From a virus, in IMG/VR virus record IMGVR_UViG_3300036770_008700, positions 58,896-122,895 of that record: a stretch of 64,000 nucleotides of DNA. One strand, 5' to 3'. The translations under genes and the position numbers were made by a program. How positions within the stretch are numbered: position 1 is the first letter of the stretch; every line of letters begins with the position of its first letter. Shown piece after piece: positions 10,643 through 20,589 of this stretch. A model generated the notes under the pieces. It did not search any database. It had not been told where the DNA came from and saw nothing but the letters and a program-made list of their open reading frames with translations.

Positions 10643-12508
10643 CTAAGCAGCTGTGCGACCTATCAGATCGAAGTTAACATATTTGATTTCAAACATGCCT
10701 CCAGGTGGAGGAATAAGAATAGAGTTGTTGATTAAGTTGGTTGTAATATCGTATCTAACGCTGCTATAAACTCTGTCACCAACTGTTCCAGTAACATTAG
10801 TTGCAGTTATACCTCTAACACCCAAAACACCAACGTTGTTGTAAACAATGTTTCTTACGTCGTCAAGAATTAAAGGTTGATCCATTTGATAGTTTCCAAC
10901 ATCGAAATAGTCTACCAATTTTGCTTGCACGTTTTGCAATACTTGTTGACGGTTAAACGTTGGGTCAACTGTTATGTCATAGTTGATTTGCAGGTTGATG
11001 ATTCTACCATCCAGAATGTCAATAGCATCTGAAATCATACGATATTGATTGAGATAAACTTGCAAGTTCTTTTTAAGAAGGTCTGGGGCAAGGATAAGTT
11101 GATTTAAGTCATTTCGGCAAAGAACGTAAAGCAATGCACTGTTTGGGTTGTCGGGATTGTTTTTTATACTAGCACGATAAACACGGCCAAAGTTTGCTGG
11201 CAGCGAGTATATTCTTGCCATTAAATCTTCTTTGCTTACAATACGGCTTTGTGCTGCTCTGGCTGAAGGTATTTGTAAGCGCAGTTCATCTAGAGTTGGA
11301 GGGTCTGCACCACCAGCACCAGGAGCATTATTGTTTGCATCGGCTGAAGCACGTACATCGCTGGCTACTGTGGAGGTTGGTCCGTTTGGAAACTCTGTAA
11401 TCAGCGTTGCTATCTCTGTTATACTTTGATTTGGAACGTTGTGATTTAAACCACCACCAGCACGATATGTTACATAAACAACTACATCTGGAGCTATAGC
11501 ACCTAGCGTAGATGTTCTTAACAAGTTGTTTGGGTCGATAGTAAATCTGGAAAAGTTCTTACGACCATACAAAGGCAAAGCTGCTTCGGATGGATCGGGC
11601 ACAAGGTCATCATTCATTGTTTGACCAGAACCACCACCGAATGTTAAAGTTGTTAGTCTTGTTGCTAAAGAAGTTGTTTTATAGAATCTAAACGGAGCAG
11701 GTTGAATTTCTAGGTTAGCTTCCACGTATTGTTCTGTTGGTGGTGATGCAGAAGCTGGATTTCGATTCTGAACAAGTTTAAAAACTGTATCTTGCGTTAG
11801 ATACTCTACTTCGTAGTAATTGTTGCCATCACTATCAACAACAGAGATAATATCGGTTACGTCTCTGTTTTGCAGCGTATAACGTTTAAACTGTTCGAAA
11901 CCATTAACTGTAAATGATTCGTTGTACGTAATGTTACTTAAACAGTTTCCAGTTGCTGAGAAAATGTAGTTTGCTGGATTGTTGTTGTTATCAACATCAC
12001 CAACTGTGTATGTGATATTGTTTGCTGGTTCTCCATTGCTTTTCGTAACGGTGAAATTAACATCTTCAATTAGTTGAAACTGTATTGCACGATTTGAGTT
12101 AACAACTGTTCCTTGTTTAACAACAGGTAAAGCAGTTGTGTCAAATTTTCCTTGTGAATTAACTGGAATACGAAAGTAAAAAGTAACAGGAAGAACGGCT
12201 GGTGCAGCTCCAACAATCTGCACCCCAGCTTCTCTTAGTAGCTTTTCTAGGTTCTTTGATTCAACAGCTGTTTCGGCATTTAGCTCACCAAACTGATGGT
12301 CCAAATAAAAGCTTTGAACGTCACCAACATATGATGCCAGTTCTAGCAGCAAGCCTCCAAAGCCGTTTGCAGAAAAGTCTTGCAAGCGATCTGGAAAGAA
12401 TGTTCGTGCGTATTCTTCTAAGTCGTTTCTGAAAGCATCAAAGTCTTTGTTAAGATACTTCCTTGCTTTAACGATTTGGTTTACTGTTCGTCTGGAATCA
12501 ACCGGCAT
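10643..12508 (-). CDS. Baseplate wedge protein, gp6 / baseplate-J-like
   Basis: The product has 621 residues, similar in size to T4 gp6. The N-terminus has the pattern typical of the gp6/baseplate-J family: an FPDRLQDFSANGFGGLLLE-like segment, then a long helix with YVGDVQSFYLDHQ, and then a LEKLLREAGV turn. The C-terminal third carries the LNQYRMISDAIDILDGR and LDDVRNIVYNNVGVLGV segments also seen in these proteins. The role would be to form the inner ring of baseplate wedges. It sits directly beside a gp25-like gene, the usual partner in contractile injection systems. Confidence 0.85.
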   Translation of the reverse strand: MPVDSRRTVNQIVKARKYLNKDFDAFRNDLEEYARTFFPDRLQDFSANGFGGLLLELASYVGDVQSFYLDHQFGELNAETAVESKNLEKLLREAGVQIVGAAPAVLPVTFYFRIPVNSQGKFDTTALPVVKQGTVVNSNRAIQFQLIEDVNFTVTKSNGEPANNITYTVGDVDNNNNPANYIFSATGNCLSNITYNESFTVNGFEQFKRYTLQNRDVTDIISVVDSDGNNYYEVEYLTQDTVFKLVQNRNPASASPPTEQYVEANLEIQPAPFRFYKTTSLATRLTTLTFGGGSGQTMNDDLVPDPSEAALPLYGRKNFSRFTIDPNNLLRTSTLGAIAPDVVVYVTYRAGGGLNHNVPNQSITEIATLITEFPNGPTSTVASDVRASADANNNAPGAGGADPPTLDELRLQIPSARAAQSRIVSKEDLMARIYSLPANFGRVYRASIKNNPDNPNSALLYVLCRNDLNQLILAPDLLKKNLQVYLNQYRMISDAIDILDGRIINLQINYDITVDPTFNRQQVLQNVQAKLVDYFDVGNYQMDQPLILDDVRNIVYNNVGVLGVRGITATNVTGTVGDRVYSSVRYDITTNLINNSILIPPPGGMFEIKYVNFDLIGRTAA

Positions 12509-12546
12509 CGTGTTTCACCTTATGTTAGATATAGTTCAGCAATATT

Positions 12547-13023
12547 TTATGTTACTGCAAACGTTATTTGTAATCTTGCTGTGGGAATAGAAGCTCTTGG
12601 TATGCTGTAATCAATTGTTATTGTTACAGAACCTAAACCTGGATCTTCTGTAAATGACCTTTGAGAACTATCAAATCCCTCTAGTTCAACGTATGGCATA
12701 TATTTTGCAACAGCATTCATAATACGCTGCATAGCCGCTTCATCAAACGCATCTTTTCCTATTTCATATTCAGTTACTAGTGGACCAAGATTAGCTCCAT
12801 AATCGTACAATGCTAATCTTTCACCCCAGTTGGTCATGATTAAATCACGAAGATTGTTTTTCATGGTTTCACCAACTGTATAGTGCATACCAAGTAAACC
12901 TTCGTTGCTGTTACCAAGCCTTAAAGGAGTAACGATTCCTATGGGAATAGGAGTTGATTGTACGGCTCTTTCTTGTTCAGCTAGTTCGGCTGATGTAATA
13001 CCTACGCTTTTAAAGCTTCTCAT
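12547..13023 (-). CDS. Baseplate wedge protein, gp25/GPW-like
   Basis: The product has 158 residues, compared with about 130 in T4 gp25. It shows the gp25-like signature: a GLLGMHYTVGETMKNNLRDL helix, then a TNWGERLALYDYGANL segment, and a C-terminal beta region. In contractile tails this protein sits at the sheath-baseplate junction and nucleates sheath assembly. It is next to the gp6-like gene and close to the gp5-like hub gene, as expected for a baseplate core cluster. Confidence 0.85.
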   Translation of the reverse strand: MRSFKSVGITSAELAEQERAVQSTPIPIGIVTPLRLGNSNEGLLGMHYTVGETMKNNLRDLIMTNWGERLALYDYGANLGPLVTEYEIGKDAFDEAAMQRIMNAVAKYMPYVELEGFDSSQRSFTEDPGLGSVTITIDYSIPRASIPTARLQITFAVT

Positions 13024-13032
13024 GCTTTATAA

Positions 13033-13815
13033 CTATAGACCAAACAACTTACGGTATTCTTGATATGTAATAGGTTCATTTGAACGTTCGCTTGGCTGCC
13101 ATTCTGGTTGAGCAACTGTTTGTGCTGGAATATTTGCGCTTGTTTGTCCTTGATTTGCAGCCTGAGAAGTTTGACTTTTGAGTTCGTTTGTTATGTCCAA
13201 ACCTGTTGTTGTAACACCAGCGGTATTTGCTGTTTTTGCTACAAACTGATCAAATGTGATACCCTCACCAGTGTCGGTTTCACTTTCTGTTGTTTGTTGC
13301 GGCTGTGTGTCAGGTTGTTGTACATTGACAATGTTAGATAAGTTCACTGCCACTGTGGAATTAAAACTAGATATTTGATTGTTTAAAGCTCGATTGTCCG
13401 AATCTTCTGCGGCTTCTGCCGCTTCTCTGGTGCCTTGCTGCAACTGCTCGTCGTTCGAACACAAAGGAAAAAAAGAACCTACAATTGGAAGAGGGTTAAG
13501 CAAGCTTTTAATAAAACACCAAATAGCTTTTATGATTGCAAACGCAATTGCGAGAGCAACTAATTTAACAGGATTGTTGCTACCGTCTGGGCTTGGGTTT
13601 TTGACGCCTAAAAGCGATATATTTAAAGCTGCAAATGTTCCTTCGCCCAAAGCAGTGGCAGCAGCGTTCAAAGGCGGTGGTAATGCCCTAATAATTTGTT
13701 GCAATACAACTATTTGGGCAGCCGTTGCGGTTTTATTGGCCTCGTTTTCAGCATCAGCTCGACGAGAAGCCGTTTCGCTATCAGCAACTCGACGAAGATC
13801 TTCTACGCTACTCAT
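13033..13815 (-). CDS. Hypothetical baseplate-cluster protein with one hydrophobic segment
   Basis: The product has 260 residues. A charged helical N-terminus (1-45) is followed by a Pro/Ala stretch, a hydrophobic segment at about 84-105 that could cross a membrane or pack in the tail, a small Cys-containing turn, and then a Gln/Thr-rich C-terminal half. It lies between the gp25-like and gp5-like genes with gaps of 9 and 12 bases. I do not recognise the family. Position suggests a hub or membrane-contacting tail-tip component. Confidence 0.55.
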   Translation of the reverse strand: MSSVEDLRRVADSETASRRADAENEANKTATAAQIVVLQQIIRALPPPLNAAATALGEGTFAALNISLLGVKNPSPDGSNNPVKLVALAIAFAIIKAIWCFIKSLLNPLPIVGSFFPLCSNDEQLQQGTREAAEAAEDSDNRALNNQISSFNSTVAVNLSNIVNVQQPDTQPQQTTESETDTGEGITFDQFVAKTANTAGVTTTGLDITNELKSQTSQAANQGQTSANIPAQTVAQPEWQPSERSNEPITYQEYRKLFGL

Positions 13816-13827
13816 GTTTTGTAGTTC

Positions 13828-15600
13828 CTATTGACCAAAAATTTTTGAGGATCTACTCTTATATACAGCTTCATTTGTTTTTACTCTTGATCTCTGCACT
13901 CTAGTATTCAATGCTTCTTTGTTTGACGCACAGGTTGCATATAGACCAGCCCAAGCTGCATCGGGTCCACCTGGAGCACAGCTAGTTTGTACAGTGGCTC
14001 TATTTAAATTGTCAACCAGTTGATTATAAGAAGTTTGCAGAGCATCAATTTGATTTTGTAAACCTTCTACAACTTTTTTAAACTCACTCCATTTGATATA
14101 AGGTTCCGCACCAGCAAATGTGTTTTGTTGACCAACACTTAGTTCTGCGGTTGATCCATCTTTGTTTCTTGGACGATCAGGTGCTGGTGCTTGTGGATTA
14201 GCTGGAGCGGGGTCAGTATTAATCGCCGCACCACCAAGAAATATCTGCATTCCATCTACTTGAACCCTGCCTTCAGGAGACATGTACAAATAAGCTAAAT
14301 GATCTGTTGCAGCAGAACCAGCGTTTAAATCCTCTGGTGTACGGTTTCTACCTTCCTTAACAATCAACACAGAACCAGATATAACTGGATCAAGACTGTC
14401 TTCTGCTGGCACAGAACGTCTTGCAATCAATCTTATATGGTCAGCTTTGGTTACAACATATGACGATCCAACATTTGCACTAGAAGAAGCAAACTGTATT
14501 GGATACAAGCTGGTAGGAGAGTAATTTATCCCTGAAGATTGCAATGCGTCGTTAACAGTTCCTTGTGTTGTTCTTGCTGTTTTAAAGTTGACATCACCAA
14601 GAGTTTTCATGCTCATGTATATGCGTGCAGCATCACGAACAAAATCTGGATCACCTTCTTTTATTTGCTCAACTCTATTGTTTAGTCTAGGAACTTTATC
14701 AACTTCATTAAGGCTTCTAGAGTTTGTTACAACAAACGGACTTGTTCTCTTATGCTCTGTTGTTCTACTGTCTTCTGGTGTTAACAAATAGCGACTACGA
14801 CCTGTTACGATATCAATAGTTCCAGCATAGCTTGTTTGTTCTGGTGCTGAACTTGTAACATATCCCACTCTATCTCTTCCAAGCATAATAAGAGAGTTAT
14901 TCATGCCTTGAATAACAAATTCTTGTGGTCGTTTTGTCCAGCGTGGCACTACCTCATATGCGTGTTGCAAACTACCAGAACGAGATTGTTGATATAACCT
15001 ATCGTATGGATTTGTTGTTGTATCTTGTGGAAGAGTGTTGGTGTTGTTACTGCCACCACCGTTAGGAAAGCCAGGAGTATAGCTATTACGATTTAATGAT
15101 TGACTGATACGTGTCTCAGCAAAATATTCGGCATTAAATCTTCGGTCATTATGAGTAAAGTTTGGATCTTCAACAGGCAAACCTTCTGACGCTCTAGTAA
15201 TCCATTTACCACCCTTAAAACCGTACTTTTGAAAGTCTTCAAACACAACTGTAACTTGTTCACCAATTTGCACAGGCAACATGAAGTGACTTTGGAAAAA
15301 TGGAGATAAAAGTACTTTTGTTGGTGTAGAGTCGCTTACACCATCAGAAATAACTGTTGCAATAACACTGTTTGATGCTGCTTGATCTACTTCTTCTTGG
15401 TTGACAACTAAAGATTTTAATCTATCTCGGTCTTGTGTTGTTAGTTCTTTTGGGTTATAGATAACTTCTTCAACGGTTGCACGTTGAAAAGTTGGTGGTG
15501 AACCAGCCATTTGGCTGTTCAATATTAGTTTTGTTGGGTTTAAAGTTGGCTCTGTTGCACCAGCTAAAATTCTGCCAACGTTAAGGTTTTCATTAGGCAT
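13828..15600 (-). CDS. Baseplate hub protein with gp5-like OB-fold
   Basis: The product has 590 residues. Residues about 75-136 fit the OB-fold found in T4 gp5 and VgrG-like spike proteins, including FMLPVQIGEQVTVVFEDF and a GFKGGKWITR ending. The rest is low in recognisable motifs. I see no lysozyme domain like that of T4 gp5. The C-terminal region has a coiled stretch (LQNQIDALQTSYNQLVDNL) and several Cys residues. The role would be the central hub or spike base. It follows the gp25-like cluster on the same strand. Confidence 0.7.
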   Translation of the reverse strand: MPNENLNVGRILAGATEPTLNPTKLILNSQMAGSPPTFQRATVEEVIYNPKELTTQDRDRLKSLVVNQEEVDQAASNSVIATVISDGVSDSTPTKVLLSPFFQSHFMLPVQIGEQVTVVFEDFQKYGFKGGKWITRASEGLPVEDPNFTHNDRRFNAEYFAETRISQSLNRNSYTPGFPNGGGSNNTNTLPQDTTTNPYDRLYQQSRSGSLQHAYEVVPRWTKRPQEFVIQGMNNSLIMLGRDRVGYVTSSAPEQTSYAGTIDIVTGRSRYLLTPEDSRTTEHKRTSPFVVTNSRSLNEVDKVPRLNNRVEQIKEGDPDFVRDAARIYMSMKTLGDVNFKTARTTQGTVNDALQSSGINYSPTSLYPIQFASSSANVGSSYVVTKADHIRLIARRSVPAEDSLDPVISGSVLIVKEGRNRTPEDLNAGSAATDHLAYLYMSPEGRVQVDGMQIFLGGAAINTDPAPANPQAPAPDRPRNKDGSTAELSVGQQNTFAGAEPYIKWSEFKKVVEGLQNQIDALQTSYNQLVDNLNRATVQTSCAPGGPDAAWAGLYATCASNKEALNTRVQRSRVKTNEAVYKSRSSKIFGQ

Positions 15601-15601
15601 A

Positions 15602-16018
15602 CTATCCTCTGCTGTTGCGCTTTATTCTATCAAATATTGCTTTACTATCTGGAACCTCATCTGCTTCTTGTTTATCTTTGGCTTTGTAAACTAACTCTGC
15701 AAGCTTTAAAAGTTGTGTGTTAGCTTTTTCCATACGTTCCATATACTTGGACAAATGATCGCCGTGAATAACGTGTTGTTCTGGATTGCCGTGAACAGTT
15801 AGGTATAAGTCTGTCCAAATCATATAAGCATTACGTCTGTCAATTAATGCATTCTCATAGATTTGTTTCCAAAGAAGCTTTAAACGTTCGTCAATAGTGG
15901 TGATGCTATTTAGTAAATCAACAAAAGTAGCAAGGTCTTCGTCTGTTTTCTTGATAAGTTGTTGCCCAGTTGGATTGCTATCCATCTGACTTATTTCTTC
16001 TTCAAAAGATTGACTCAT
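15602..16018 (-). CDS. Hypothetical helical protein next to late sigma factor
   Basis: The product has 138 residues, almost entirely predicted helix, acidic at the N-terminus and basic at the C-terminus. The ATG at 16018 overlaps the sigma factor stop by four bases, so the two are co-translated. I do not recognise a family. Because it is coupled to a gp55-like sigma factor, a transcription-related partner (the position a gp33-like co-activator could take) is one possibility, and a structural chaperone another. Neither is shown by sequence. Confidence 0.6.
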   Translation of the reverse strand: MSQSFEEEISQMDSNPTGQQLIKKTDEDLATFVDLLNSITTIDERLKLLWKQIYENALIDRRNAYMIWTDLYLTVHGNPEQHVIHGDHLSKYMERMEKANTQLLKLAELVYKAKDKQEADEVPDSKAIFDRIKRNSRG

Positions 16019-16752
16019 TCTGTTTGCTCATATTCTTGCTTGGAAAGTTTGTAATGCTTTTTCATGAGGGAAAGCACAACAGAAAGTTGTTTAGGTGAAA
16101 GGTTGGTTATTTCTCTCAAGTAAAGCATTACCGCACGCTTGTTAAGAAAATCAAGTTCATTAATGTTACTGAACAACAAGTTGATTCCTTTAAGGCATTC
16201 AACTTCGTTTTCTGTTACAGCTTTAGCTGCAACTAATTCCAATAACTTCTCAATTTTCTCTTTATTGGTGTAGCTAATCATTACTTCTTCTGGTGATGGT
16301 GATACACTATGATTTTCTATTGTTTCTAAATCATGTTGGCTTAAAGACTCTGTATCATCAAGAGAAGTAAACACATGAACATTACGAACGCTTTGTTTGC
16401 TTTTGATTATTAGCCAGTGTTTTGCAACAACATTGAAGTAAGAAAAAGCTTTGGTGCCTTTACTAGCATCAAACTTAGTGATTACTCCATAAAGAAACTC
16501 AATACATTCGTTTTGTAAATCTGCTTTGCTTTCATACTGGATTTGAAAACCATAAACATTGATTAGGTTTTCAACCAACTTGGAAAAAGCAGGAAGTATT
16601 TCACGAACGTATATGTCGTTTCGTTTTGCTGAGTTTGTTTCGGCTTTATAGTCAACAATGGCTTGTTGAGTACCTGCATTAAAATAAAACTCTTGTGGTG
16701 TTGCACCACCTTTAGGCTTGCGTTTGATAAGTTTTTTACCGTTAGGAATCAT
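16015..16752 (-). CDS. Late-transcription sigma factor, T4 gp55-like
   Basis: The product has 245 residues, compared with 185 in T4 gp55. Residues about 78-115 carry a sigma region 2 pattern: DLQNECIEFLYGVITKFD followed by KGTKAFSYFNVVAKHWLI. This matches the -10 recognition and core-binding helix of gp55 and bacterial sigma factors. A helical C-terminal part could replace region 4 or contact a co-activator. It should direct host RNA polymerase to late phage promoters. It overlaps the genes on both sides by four bases. Confidence 0.8.
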   Translation of the reverse strand: MIPNGKKLIKRKPKGGATPQEFYFNAGTQQAIVDYKAETNSAKRNDIYVREILPAFSKLVENLINVYGFQIQYESKADLQNECIEFLYGVITKFDASKGTKAFSYFNVVAKHWLIIKSKQSVRNVHVFTSLDDTESLSQHDLETIENHSVSPSPEEVMISYTNKEKIEKLLELVAAKAVTENEVECLKGINLLFSNINELDFLNKRAVMLYLREITNLSPKQLSVVLSLMKKHYKLSKQEYEQTE

Positions 16753-17072
16753 TCGTCCTCATCTTGATCTACAAGCCGTATATAGCGTTGCTTGCTGCGC
16801 TGCGTAAAGTTCTGAATAAGCTTATGTGTTGCTGTTTGACAAACTTTAACGTTTTCCATTGCTTCATCAACCGCAGCTTTTATTTGTGGGTTGTCAAAAA
16901 ACATAGGAGTTTTAACGATAGCTTCCAAAGCTTTCGCAGTGCGCTCGTGAATTTCAATTGCCTCAGCTAAGTCATCCTCCAAGATAAAGATGATTTTAGC
17001 CCAGCGTACTGCATAAAAACAAACAGTACAAAGAGCAGCTAAAAGTAGAAGCGATAAAATATAACCAAACAT
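16749..17072 (-). CDS. Small membrane-anchored coiled-coil protein
   Basis: The product has 107 residues. Residues 3-22 form a hydrophobic membrane segment, followed by a charged helical cytoplasmic domain ending in an acidic tail. It overlaps the sigma gene by four bases and the glycosyltransferase gene by one, so the three are coupled. Function unknown. It is an N-terminally anchored inner-membrane protein by appearance. Confidence 0.6.
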   Translation of the reverse strand: MFGYILSLLLLAALCTVCFYAVRWAKIIFILEDDLAEAIEIHERTAKALEAIVKTPMFFDNPQIKAAVDEAMENVKVCQTATHKLIQNFTQRSKQRYIRLVDQDEDE

Positions 17073-18247
17073 TACTCAGCTTTCAAATGTTCATCAAACA
17101 ATGATGAATAAGTACGTGCCACAGTTTCAAACGAATAAAGCTCGTGTACTTTTGTAGCTAAATCTTTGGCCCATTGCTGTGGCATCTGTGAAGCTTCATA
17201 AAACTTCTTTAGTCTACGTTTAACATCTAACTCGGTTGGGTTTGCCCATTTAACTCCCTTGACAAAAATTTGATTATCAACACGACTTTCTGGGATATTC
17301 GCAAGTGTATATTCTACTGGAATAAACTTTCCATGCTTAAGAAAGTCTAGGTGACCACTCCAGTTGGTTGCAATAACAGGTAGTCCACAAGCAGCAGCTT
17401 CTAGAATAGGCAAGCCATAACCTTCACCGTGAGTAAATGTTACAAGAGCCTTAATGTCTTTGTGAGTGTATAAACCATGCATTTCTTCATCTGACATATG
17501 ACCGTGAAGAAGATAAAACTTTGGACCATTTGGTTTTGTCACTTCTCCAACTAACTTTGAAAAGATTCCTGTTATGTTACGTTTATCAAGCTGTGTTTGT
17601 GCTCCGCTGTTTGTTTTTACTACAATTCCAACATCAGGGCAACCAGCAAAAGTTTCTGCTAACCACTTCAATGTATATGGAAGATTCTTGCGATCATTTT
17701 CCGTGTTATTGCCCGTTAATTGCCCTACAACAAGAAAGTTAAACTTGGTACTCAATCCCAAATCAACTGGCACAGGAGAGGCTGTAAAAGCCTCTGGGAA
17801 GCATTCTGGAATAACAACGAGAGGAACAGTTACTTCTCCTGTACTTAGAAAAGTTTGCTTTGTAAACTCGCTTGGTACAACAACCATATCCATGCGGTTA
17901 ATGCATTCAATCCAAGCTGGATTGCACTTGTCTGTCTCTACCCCAGCAGTAACACCAATATTAAAGTTACCAAGAAAAGGATTCCATTCGTTTGGCAACT
18001 GAAGTTGAATGGTTACATCGTAAAAGTTCTTTTTATTGTTTGTTGCTTGAAGAATTTGACCGATAAGACCATCTTCGGCTTCTGGATCAACAATAAGATG
18101 ACACTTGCCCCATGGAAGAGGTTCTGTGGTAATGTCTAGTTGATGTGTTTCTGTTGCAACACGGAAAAGCCATTTAGCGATTTGACGGGCATGCACACCG
18201 TAGCCTGAGTGAGTAAGAAGAGGAGCACGTAGTAATACTGATTTCAT
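17072..18247 (-). CDS. GT4-type glycosyltransferase
   Basis: The product has 391 residues and a GT-B fold layout. The N-terminal domain has the THSGYGVHARQ loop at 12-22 that is typical of retaining GT4 enzymes. The C-terminal domain has the EGYGLPILEAAACGLPVIA nucleotide-sugar motif with both Glu of the EX7E pair (E275, E283). It would transfer a sugar from a nucleotide-sugar donor. It is the first gene of the glycan cassette and overlaps the upstream membrane-protein ORF boundary by one base. Donor and acceptor cannot be told from sequence. Confidence 0.85.
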   Translation of the reverse strand: MKSVLLRAPLLTHSGYGVHARQIAKWLFRVATETHQLDITTEPLPWGKCHLIVDPEAEDGLIGQILQATNNKKNFYDVTIQLQLPNEWNPFLGNFNIGVTAGVETDKCNPAWIECINRMDMVVVPSEFTKQTFLSTGEVTVPLVVIPECFPEAFTASPVPVDLGLSTKFNFLVVGQLTGNNTENDRKNLPYTLKWLAETFAGCPDVGIVVKTNSGAQTQLDKRNITGIFSKLVGEVTKPNGPKFYLLHGHMSDEEMHGLYTHKDIKALVTFTHGEGYGLPILEAAACGLPVIATNWSGHLDFLKHGKFIPVEYTLANIPESRVDNQIFVKGVKWANPTELDVKRRLKKFYEASQMPQQWAKDLATKVHELYSFETVARTYSSLFDEHLKAE

Positions 18248-18266
18248 TGTTTATCCTTTCTGCCTA

Positions 18267-19559
18267 TCATTTACCAAATGGACGAAGTTGTTCACAAGTC
18301 CAACTCTTTGGCTTGCTTGTTTTCCAAGCAGTAATACACTTGTCTAGAGTTTCATCCCATGCCTTAATCATATTACCATAATCAAACTCAAAATCGGTGT
18401 ATGCACGAGCTTTTTCACCAAGAGCGTTACGTTCTTCTGGTGACATTTTGTAAAGCTTGTAATAAGCCTCAGCAATATCGAGATAGTTTACATGGTCATC
18501 ATAGATGTAAGGAACCATTTGTGAACCAACCAATGTACGGGCTGCTGGTTCGATAGCAATACCATTTTCTGAATCATCACGGTGATCTACCACTTGACGT
18601 GTCATACCACCGGTTTTAAGAGCAATAATAGGTCTACCAACCATCATGGTTGATAGAGTTGCAAGGCCAAAACCTTCTGCCTTGGAAACGTTAATAGTAT
18701 AATCAGAGATATTGTAAAGAGCATTCATATCATTGAAATCAACTTTTTGAGTTGAGAACATAACATTTTGTGCAATGCCTAGCATTTCAGATACAGCAAG
18801 AAGGTTTGGACCTTCTGTGTCTTGTGGATCTGTGTGCATGATAATCATTGCTTTACGGTGACCTTCTTCTTTTTCTAGACGTTCTAGGAATACCTTGAAT
18901 CCATTTAGCACATCGTTTGGCATTTTGCGGGTAGCATTGCGGTTAACCCATGTACCAACAAACCAATCTGCTCTATCTCCAAAGTTTTTCTTACGCAGTT
19001 CTGTTTTTGTTGCTTCTGGAAGAGGGAAATAAACTTGTTTTGGAAAAGCGTGTGGAATATAGTGTGTACGTTCTGGAAAGTGTGGCTTAACAAGCTCGTA
19101 TGTTTTGTAAGAAAGACAGTTGATAAGGTCTGTTGAACGATACCAAACATCGTTAAAGGCTGGATATGGATCATTGTCCCATACGTGCCAGTAGGTTATT
19201 GGACAGATTTGATGAATTTCGTCTTCGATTTCCCAGAGCCACATAAACTGACGAGGATCGGTAAAGAGAAGGATAGCATCTGGACGTTCATTGATTAAGA
19301 GGCTACGGATAATGTCATGGTTTCCGAATCCATCAACAGGTTTGATGATAAAGTCTGGATTAACCATGATTGTTTCGTAGTTTGGATGCTTAACAGCCCC
19401 ACCAAGGCAACGAAAACTATATTTGCCTGTGTTTATTAGTCCTTGAATAAGGAATCTTGCTTGAACACCTACACCAGAGGTGCAGAGAGGGTGATCAGAC
19501 AACATCAGAATTTTGTGCTTGCGTTGAGGGACTACCGGGGCTACGTCGTTTGAACTCAT
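18267..19559 (-). CDS. GT4-like glycosyltransferase with altered EX7E motif
   Basis: The product has 430 residues and a GT-B layout. An SGVGVQARF loop lies near 28-36, and a C-terminal KAEGFGLATLSTMMVGRP motif near 293-310. The first Glu of EX7E is present (E295), but the second position is Ser303, not Glu. The enzyme may have changed donor handling or reduced activity. It is adjacent to another GT4 gene on the same strand with a 19-base gap. A 58-base gap separates it from gmd upstream. Confidence 0.8.
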   Translation of the reverse strand: MSSNDVAPVVPQRKHKILMLSDHPLCTSGVGVQARFLIQGLINTGKYSFRCLGGAVKHPNYETIMVNPDFIIKPVDGFGNHDIIRSLLINERPDAILLFTDPRQFMWLWEIEDEIHQICPITYWHVWDNDPYPAFNDVWYRSTDLINCLSYKTYELVKPHFPERTHYIPHAFPKQVYFPLPEATKTELRKKNFGDRADWFVGTWVNRNATRKMPNDVLNGFKVFLERLEKEEGHRKAMIIMHTDPQDTEGPNLLAVSEMLGIAQNVMFSTQKVDFNDMNALYNISDYTINVSKAEGFGLATLSTMMVGRPIIALKTGGMTRQVVDHRDDSENGIAIEPAARTLVGSQMVPYIYDDHVNYLDIAEAYYKLYKMSPEERNALGEKARAYTDFEFDYGNMIKAWDETLDKCITAWKTSKPKSWTCEQLRPFGK

Positions 19560-19617
19560 TTAACGGTTCTCCTTAGTAACCAGTTATCGTAGCACAAACA
19601 CAAGGTTATGTTTTTGC

Positions 19618-20589
19618 TTATCGAATCTTTTCTTTCCAATGCTCGATCATTTCATCAAGCAATGTTTCAAACGTATATTCTGGTTTCCAACCCAACACAG
19701 TTCTTGCTTTTGTTGAGTCGCCCTTAAGGTACTTAAGTTCTTCTGGACGCATGAACGCAGGATTTTGTACAACATAATCTTGATAATTCATATCAAGTCT
19801 GCGAAAGACATAATCAACCATTTCTCTAACTGAATGGGTTTCTCCAGTTGAAACAACAAAATCATCTGGAGTTTCATGGTTAATGATTTTGTGCATGGCT
19901 TTCACATAATCTTTTGAGTGACCCCAATCACGATATGAGTCTAGATTACCAAGCTCAAGCTTATCAGTTACACCACGGTAGATTTGTACGGCTGTTTTAA
20001 CCACCTTATTGGTAACAAAGTTAGAGCCTCTACGTGGAGACTCATGGTTAAACAATATTCCATTAACAGCGTGCAAGCCATAAGCTTTGCGATAGTTTCT
20101 AACAATAGAATATCCAAAGAGTTTAGAACAGCCATATGGGCTTACTGGATGCATTGGTGTTGTTTCTCTTTGAAACCCATCTGAATCTTGGCTGTTTCCA
20201 AACATCTCTGAGGAGCTGGCTTGATAAAACTTTGCGTTAGGGCAAAATCTACGATAAGCCTCAAGCATATTCAACACTCCAAGAGCGTTGGTTTTTACTG
20301 TGAACTGTGGGATTTCAAAACTGATCTTAACGTGACTTTGAGCCCCGATATTGTAGATTTCATCTGGTTTAAGATCAAACAAAAGCCGATCAATAGAGCT
20401 TTCATCAAGCAAATCTCCATAGTGAGTTACGATTTTATTGCTGATATTAGCGATACGAATATCTTGATTTTCAGCCATAGAATTTCTACGAACCATACCA
20501 TGAACTTCATATCCCAAAGACAAAAGATATTCGGCTAGATAACTGCCGTCTTGCCCATTAATTCCAGTGATAAATGCTTTTTTGCTCAT
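19618..20589 (-). CDS. gmd: GDP-mannose 4,6-dehydratase
   Basis: The product has 323 residues, a normal length for the family. It is an extended short-chain dehydrogenase with the NAD(P)-binding GINGQDGSYLAEYLL at 9-23, the SSSEMFG catalytic loop at 125-131 and the YxxxK pair Y152/K156. The family converts GDP-D-mannose to GDP-4-keto-6-deoxymannose, the precursor of GDP-fucose, GDP-rhamnose, GDP-colitose and GDP-perosamine. Its start overlaps nothing upstream except the four-base overlap with the cupin gene. The neighbouring aminotransferase makes GDP-perosamine the best guess for the product pathway. Confidence 0.93.
   Translation of the reverse strand: MSKKAFITGINGQDGSYLAEYLLSLGYEVHGMVRRNSMAENQDIRIANISNKIVTHYGDLLDESSIDRLLFDLKPDEIYNIGAQSHVKISFEIPQFTVKTNALGVLNMLEAYRRFCPNAKFYQASSSEMFGNSQDSDGFQRETTPMHPVSPYGCSKLFGYSIVRNYRKAYGLHAVNGILFNHESPRRGSNFVTNKVVKTAVQIYRGVTDKLELGNLDSYRDWGHSKDYVKAMHKIINHETPDDFVVSTGETHSVREMVDYVFRRLDMNYQDYVVQNPAFMRPEELKYLKGDSTKARTVLGWKPEYTFETLLDEMIEHWKEKIR

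Noticed and set aside
13379-13834. 151-residue plus-strand frame
   Set aside because: Antisense to the 260-residue baseplate-cluster gene, whose operon position and start are well supported; composition does not look like a protein.
18905-19174. 89-residue frame on the minus strand inside a glycosyltransferase gene
   Set aside because: Overlaps the GT4-like gene in another frame with no start signal; codon pattern follows the larger gene.
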